DNA from: an uncultured Limnohabitans sp.
Lineage (GTDB): Bacteria; Pseudomonadota; Gammaproteobacteria; Burkholderiales; Burkholderiaceae_C
Assembly (NCBI RefSeq): GCF_937889215.1
Contig: NZ_CALBEX010000099.1
Span: forward strand, 1 to 10,016
Length of the DNA stretch: 10,016 bases
Direction of reading: 5' to 3'
The notes below the pieces were generated by a model. It was given only the letters and a program-made list of their open reading frames with translations, had not been told where the DNA came from and did no database searches. Every line of letters begins with the position of its first letter. The first letter of the stretch is position 1. Both the position numbers and the translations under genes were made by a program. Shown here in pieces: positions 6,389-10,016 of the stretch.

Positions 6389-7015
6389 ATGAAATTTGTC
6401 GCTTTTGAGCGCGCTAAGCAGGGCACGGGTGCGAGCCGCCGTCTCCGCAATTCCGGTCGCACACCTGGCATCGTTTACGGTTCCACATCGGCCCCCGAAT
6501 TGATCGAGCTGGACCACAATGCGTTGTGGCACGCCTTGAAAAAAGAAGCTTTCCACGCATCCATCATGGACATGGAATTGAACGGCCAAACCACCAAGGT
6601 TTTGCTGCGTGATTACCAGATGCACCCCTTCAAGCAATTGGTGCAACACATCGACTTCCAACGCGTCGATGCCAACACCACTTTGCACATGAAAGTGCCA
6701 TTGCACTTCAGTGGCGAAGAAGAGTCTGAAGCCGTCAAGACAGACAAGTGCACGATCACGCACGTCGCGTCCGAGATCGAAGTGGCTTGCTTGCCTGCCA
6801 ACCTGCCCGAATTCATCGCGGTGGACTTGAAGGGCCTGACCATGGGCAAATCCCTGCACCTGAACGACATCACCCTGCCCGCAGGCTGCAAAGCCATCAC
6901 CCATGGCAAGAAAAACCCGGTCCTCGTGTCCGTGGTGGCACCTGTCGTCGAAGTGGTCGCCGCCCCCGTGGCAGCACCGGTCGATGCCAAAGGCAAGGGC
7001 AAAGGCAAGAAGTAA
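6389..7015 (+). CDS. rplY: 50S ribosomal protein L25 (Ctc/TL5 long form)
   Basis: L25 binds 5S rRNA in the central protuberance of the large subunit. At 208 residues this is the two-domain Ctc/TL5 form, not the 94-residue E. coli form. The N-terminal 5S-binding domain (about 1-92) includes [17 protein letters not shown] (15-31) and [20 protein letters not shown] (72-91). The C-terminal beta domain (about 98-185) contains [11 protein letters not shown] and [16 protein letters not shown]. An Ala/Pro/Val-rich stretch and a basic KGKGKGKK end make up the tail. It lies between two intrinsic terminators, so it is probably a single-gene transcript. No convincing promoter was found between the prs terminator and the Shine-Dalgarno; one may overlap the terminator. 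Confidence 0.97.
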   Translation: MKFVAFERAKQGTGASRRLRNSGRTPGIVYGSTSAPELIELDHNALWHALKKEAFHASIMDMELNGQTTKVLLRDYQMHPFKQLVQHIDFQRVDANTTLHMKVPLHFSGEEESEAVKTDKCTITHVASEIEVACLPANLPEFIAVDLKGLTMGKSLHLNDITLPAGCKAITHGKKNPVLVSVVAPVVEVVAAPVAAPVDAKGKGKGKK

Positions 7016-7027
7016 TTTTCTCGCTTT

Positions 7028-7054
7028 GGCCGAAAGGCCTTGCTCTCCAAGGCC
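7028..7054 (+). other. Two hairpins competing with the rplY terminator
   Basis: GGCC-GAAA-GGCC (7028-7039) is a 4-bp stem with a GNRA loop. GGCCTTG (7036-7042) also pairs perfectly with CAAGGCC (7048-7054) over a 5-nt loop. The second uses the right arm of the first and the left arm of the terminator at 7049-7070, so neighbouring structures exclude each other. This has the topology of an anti-terminator arrangement, but a regulatory function is inference. Confidence 0.45.
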
Positions 7055-7072
7055 CGCGCAAGCGGGCCTTTT
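7049..7072 (+). terminator. Rho-independent terminator after rplY
   Basis: AAGGCCCGC (7049-7057) and GCGGGCCTT (7062-7070) form a perfect 9-bp stem with a GCAA tetraloop, ending in four T (7069-7072). The stem starts 33 bp after the rplY stop. The short T-run makes it weaker than the terminator after prs, and an alternative upstream pairing can sequester its left arm. Confidence 0.85.
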
Positions 7073-7094
7073 GCATGGGCGAGCACTGACTTAC

Positions 7095-7123
7095 CAGACA
7101 AGCCGCCTTAGCCCAAGGATAAT
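7095..7123 (+). promoter_or_regulatory. Promoter candidate for pth
   Basis: CAGACA (7095-7100, four of six matches to TTGACA) and GATAAT (7118-7123, five of six) are separated by exactly 17 bp. The -10 ends 8 nt before the pth ATG, so transcription would begin 1-2 nt upstream of or at the start codon. No Shine-Dalgarno is present. The position just after the rplY terminator makes sense for an independent pth promoter. Confidence 0.6.
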
Positions 7124-7131
7124 CGCGCACC

Positions 7132-7767
7132 ATGATCAAACTTTTAGTCGGCCTGGGCAACCCCGGCAACGAATACGACGACACCCGGCACAACGCGGGT
7201 TTCTGGTGGATTGACGCGGTGGCCCGCGAACTCAAAGTTTCACTGGTGCCCGAGCGCAGCTACCACGGCCTGGTGGCCCGCACCTCGGTCAATGGCCAAA
7301 ACCTGTGGCTGCTGGAGCCCCAGACCTTCATGAACCTGTCGGGCAAATCGGTCAGCGCCTTGGCCCGTTTTTTCAAAATCCAACCCCAAGAAATTTTGGT
7401 GGCCCACGATGAACTGGACATTGTTCCAGGCGAAGCCAAGCTCAAACTGGGCGGCAGCCATGCCGGACACAACGGATTGCGCGACATCCATGCCCAGTTG
7501 GGCACGGCCGATTATTGGCGGCTGCGCATTGGCGTAGGCCATCCCGGAGACAAGGCCGAAGTGGTCAGCTGGGTGTTAAAGAAGCCGATGCTGGCGCACA
7601 GACAGGCGATTGATGACAGCATTCACCGCGCCCTGAATGCCTTGCCCTTGCTGTTGGCTGGTGACATGGAAAAAGCCATGGCCAAAATTCACACCAGCAA
7701 GCCCCCACGGCCCAAGCCCCCCAAACCCGCTAAAGCGCCTGAAGCAGACGACACCAGCGCCCAGTGA
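7132..7767 (+). CDS. pth: Peptidyl-tRNA hydrolase
   Basis: Pth cleaves the ester bond of peptidyl-tRNAs that fall off the ribosome, recycling tRNA; it is cytoplasmic and usually essential. The active-site residues fall at the E. coli numbering: Asn10 and His20 in [18 protein letters not shown], Met67 and Asn68 in PQTFMNLSG, Asp93 in AHDELDI, and His113 and Asn114 in [13 protein letters not shown]. The core ends near residue 188. A Pro/Lys-rich then acidic tail follows, from [13 protein letters not shown] to the end at 211, beyond the usual length of about 194. The ATG at 7132 starts directly with the conserved [12 protein letters not shown]. The gene converges on the ferredoxin gene with 44 bp between stops and no clear terminator there. 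Confidence 0.97.
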   Translation: MIKLLVGLGNPGNEYDDTRHNAGFWWIDAVARELKVSLVPERSYHGLVARTSVNGQNLWLLEPQTFMNLSGKSVSALARFFKIQPQEILVAHDELDIVPGEAKLKLGGSHAGHNGLRDIHAQLGTADYWRLRIGVGHPGDKAEVVSWVLKKPMLAHRQAIDDSIHRALNALPLLLAGDMEKAMAKIHTSKPPRPKPPKPAKAPEADDTSAQ

Positions 7768-7811
7768 CATAGCCCTTCAGGTCGGCACCCAACAAAACAT
7801 GGGGCCAACGC

Positions 7812-8130
<319 letters not shown>

Positions 8131-8207
8131 ACTGCAGGGCTGTTGCCACCCAGATCCCACTTTGCGCACAAGCGCATCCAAATGGCACGGTCTCAGCGGC
8201 ATGCGCC

Positions 8208-8213
8208 TAAAAT
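8208..8213 (+). promoter_or_regulatory. -10 element (TAAAAT) 7 nt before the PHP gene
   Basis: TAAAAT matches the -10 consensus at five of six positions and ends 7 nt before the ATG at 8221. No Shine-Dalgarno separates them, so a leaderless or nearly leaderless mRNA is expected. The -35 region is weak; TGGCAC at 8183-8188 has a 19-bp spacer. Confidence 0.45.
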
Positions 8214-8220
8214 GGACAGC

Positions 8221-9066
8221 ATGATGAACGCCGACCTGCACTGCCACTCCGTCATCTCAGACGGCACCCTCACCCCCGAAGCCTTGGCCACCCGTGCCAA
8301 AGCCAACGGCGTGGAACTCTGGGCGCTGACTGACCACGACGAAATTGGCGGCCAAGACCGCGCCTTGGCAGCGGCCAAAGCGCTGGGCCTGCCTTACTTG
8401 ACGGGCACCGAAATTTCAGTCACCTTTGCACACAAAACCGTGCACATCGTGGGTTTGGGCTTCGACGCTCACAACCGCGCCATGACCGAGGGCTTGCGCC
8501 GCACCCGAGGCGGGCGCAGCGAACGCGCACAAGAAATGTCAGATGGCTTGGCCAAAGTCGGCATCCTGAATGCTTACGAAGGCGCTCTGCAATACGTGGG
8601 AAATCCTGAGCTGATTTCCCGCACCCACTTTGCCCGTCATCTGGTTGAAACCGGCGTGTGCAGCGACACGTCAGAGGTATTTCGCAAATTCTTGACCGAA
8701 GGCAAACCCGGCTTTGTCCCCCACCGCTGGGCCCGCTTGCAAGAAGCGGTGCAATGGATCACAGAGGCGGACGGCATCGCGGTCATCGCTCACCCGGCCC
8801 GGTACGGCTTCACACCCAATGAAGAGTACGCACTGTTCAGTGAATTCAAGGCCCACGGCGGGCGCGGCGTGGAAGTCATCACCGGCAGCCACTCCTCACA
8901 AGAAGCGGTCCGCTACGCCGAAACCGCGCTTGAATTTGACTTGGCGGCCTCTCGCGGCAGCGACTTTCACAGCCCCGACGAAAGCCGCATCGACTTGGGC
9001 ACCCTGCCCCTCTTGCCTGGCCAACTGACCCCAGTTTGGGATTTGCTGGCCGACCGCATTCAGTGA
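8221..9066 (+). CDS. PHP-domain phosphoesterase (RNase AM / YciV / TrpH family)
   Basis: This is a 281-residue metal-dependent phosphoesterase of the polymerase-and-histidinol-phosphatase fold. Metal ligands are visible: His7 and His9 in DLHCHS, Asp14 in SDGT, Asp38, His39 and Asp40 in TDHD, Glu64 in GTEIS, His75, His136 in RTHFARH, His191 in AHPARY, and Asp248 and His250 in GSDFH. Family members (E. coli YciV/RNase AM, Chromobacterium CV1693) act on 5'-phosphorylated short RNAs and on 3',5'-bisphosphates such as pAp; that substrate is inferred here. The start gives MMNADLHCHS, placing the first motif at the N-terminus as in the family. An ATG at 8212 overlaps the -10 candidate and is less likely. 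The stop overlaps the next gene as GTGA. The old TrpH name is positional; no trp genes are here. Confidence 0.93.
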   Translation: MMNADLHCHSVISDGTLTPEALATRAKANGVELWALTDHDEIGGQDRALAAAKALGLPYLTGTEISVTFAHKTVHIVGLGFDAHNRAMTEGLRRTRGGRSERAQEMSDGLAKVGILNAYEGALQYVGNPELISRTHFARHLVETGVCSDTSEVFRKFLTEGKPGFVPHRWARLQEAVQWITEADGIAVIAHPARYGFTPNEEYALFSEFKAHGGRGVEVITGSHSSQEAVRYAETALEFDLAASRGSDFHSPDESRIDLGTLPLLPGQLTPVWDLLADRIQ

Positions 9067-9959
9067 ACAAACCACCAGCGCACACGCTACGCGGCATCGG
9101 TTTTGCCGTCTTGGCCACCGCTTGTTTCGCCACCCTAGACACCACCACACGGCATGTGAGCGCAGGCTTGTCGGTGCTTGTCGCGCTGTGGTTCCGTTAC
9201 GCCATTCAAGCGGTCATCACCACGGCGGTGGTCTTGCCTGGGCGGGGGCGGCAAGTGCTGCTGACCCAGCACCCCCGATTTCAGCTGGCCCGTGGCCTGC
9301 TGCTGTTTGCTTGCAGCATCTTGGCGTTTTTGAGTCTCAAGTACATGCCGGTGGGGGAATTCACCGCCATCTCACTGCTGGCCCCCCTGGTCATCACTTT
9401 GTTGGCCGCATGGATGCTCAAAGAAAAAATACGCCCTCTGCGCTGGTTGCTTGTGGTGGGCGGTTTCACTGGCACCCTGATCATCATCCGCCCAGGCAGC
9501 CAACACTTTGACTGGACCGTGGTTTTGCCCTTGCTGCTGGTCCTCACCAATTCGGGTTTCCAAATTTTGACCAGCAAAATGGCCAAAACAGAAGACCCCA
9601 TGACCACCCACTTTTACACCGGCTGGATCGGCACCGCCCTGGCTTCTCTGCTCCTGCCCTTTGTTTGGGAAATGCCTGGCAATTGGGTGGTGTGGCTGCA
9701 GTTGTTGCTGATGGGTGTGCTGGCATCGGTCGGGCATTTTTTGCTGATCCTGGCCTATGGCCATGCGCCGGCCGCCATACTGACGCCTTACATGTACGCA
9801 CAAATCGGCTTTGCCGTGTTGGGTGGCTGGGTCGTTTTCAACCATCTGCCCGACCAATGGACCTTTGTGGGCATGGGCCTGGTGGCCTTGTGCGGCGCTT
9901 TGGGGGCTTGGCTCACGGTGCGAGAAGGCCGCCTTCCCGTTCAGCGCCCCTCGACTTGA
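9063..9959 (+). CDS. EamA/DMT-family inner-membrane transporter
   Basis: This is a 298-residue drug/metabolite transporter of the 10-TM type with two EamA repeats, about 12-143 and 150-284. Hydrophobic segments lie roughly at 9-29, 36-57, 75-93, 97-118, 126-143, 150-171, 181-201, 208-229, 236-258 and 265-286. Family-like stretches include FRYAIQA in TM2, SLKYMPVGEFTAISLLAPL in TM4 and LLAAWMLKEKIRPLRW before TM5. The GTG at 9063 is chosen because it overlaps the PHP stop as GTGA and leaves a short cytoplasmic N-terminus. A TTG at 9036 would add nine residues within the PHP gene. No strong Shine-Dalgarno is visible, so coupling to the PHP gene is likely. The substrate cannot be read from sequence; amino acids, metabolites or vitamins are all possible for this family. 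Confidence 0.9.
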   Translation: MNKPPAHTLRGIGFAVLATACFATLDTTTRHVSAGLSVLVALWFRYAIQAVITTAVVLPGRGRQVLLTQHPRFQLARGLLLFACSILAFLSLKYMPVGEFTAISLLAPLVITLLAAWMLKEKIRPLRWLLVVGGFTGTLIIIRPGSQHFDWTVVLPLLLVLTNSGFQILTSKMAKTEDPMTTHFYTGWIGTALASLLLPFVWEMPGNWVVWLQLLLMGVLASVGHFLLILAYGHAPAAILTPYMYAQIGFAVLGGWVVFNHLPDQWTFVGMGLVALCGALGAWLTVREGRLPVQRPST

Positions 9960-10016
9960 GGCCGCACTTTTCAGAAACGCCACATCGCCGCCCGATGCCC
10001 CCCACCTTCACCAACC
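9960..10016. other. Tail of window, nothing identified
   Basis: These 57 bp after the transporter stop show no open gene, hairpin with T-run or repeat. Any terminator for the PHP-transporter pair must lie beyond the window. Confidence 0.6.

Noticed and set aside
5837..6904. 355-codon minus-strand open frame spanning the end of prs, the terminator and most of rplY
   Set aside because: It runs antisense through two conserved genes and a strong terminator. Its composition (His, Phe, Gly, Gln-rich) is that of a reverse-complement reading.

Overview
The window looks like a chromosomal housekeeping segment from a betaproteobacterium, most likely order Burkholderiales and near Comamonadaceae. This rests on the high GC content, the protein sequences (long L25/Ctc form, Burkholderiales-like Prs N-terminus) and the gene order TPR protein - lolB - ispE - tRNA-Gln - prs - rplY - pth. 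From memory, the TPR-lolB-ispE-prs-rplY-pth part of this order is shared with Pseudomonas aeruginosa PA4667-PA4672. No genus can be named from the sequence alone.

Layout. Positions 1-40 hold five tandem copies of an 8-bp unit. On the minus strand, mutM and mutY form a two-gene operon with a 4-base ATGA overlap, coding for two of the three 8-oxoguanine (GO) repair enzymes. A 70-bp divergent region separates mutM from a plus-strand run: an exported TPR protein, then lolB (again ATGA-overlapped), ispE, tRNA-Gln(UUG), prs, a Rho-independent terminator, rplY, a second terminator with competing upstream hairpins, and pth. A small minus-strand dicluster ferredoxin (YfhL type) converges on pth. A divergent 160-bp region leads to a PHP-domain phosphoesterase (RNase AM/YciV type), overlapped by a GTG-started EamA/DMT transporter. 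The last 57 bases contain nothing I can identify.

Functions. The genes cover oxidative DNA damage repair (MutM, MutY), outer-membrane lipoprotein insertion (LolB) with a possible envelope-protease adaptor (TPR protein), isoprenoid precursor synthesis (IspE), PRPP synthesis (Prs) and translation (tRNA-Gln, L25, Pth). The second block adds an iron-sulfur ferredoxin, a nucleotide/RNA phosphoesterase and a small-molecule transporter. All coding genes look intact.

I found no mobile element, CRISPR array, toxin-antitoxin pair, phage gene or defence system, and no evidence of a new multi-gene system. The observations most worth a second look are regulatory. Four plus-strand genes have a -10-like hexamer ending only 6-8 nt before the ATG and no clear Shine-Dalgarno, which suggests leaderless mRNAs. 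An extended -10 promoter candidate followed at once by a 19-bp palindrome lies inside ispE. A chain of three mutually exclusive hairpins ends in the rplY terminator. The 8-bp tandem repeat beside mutY closes all six reading frames.
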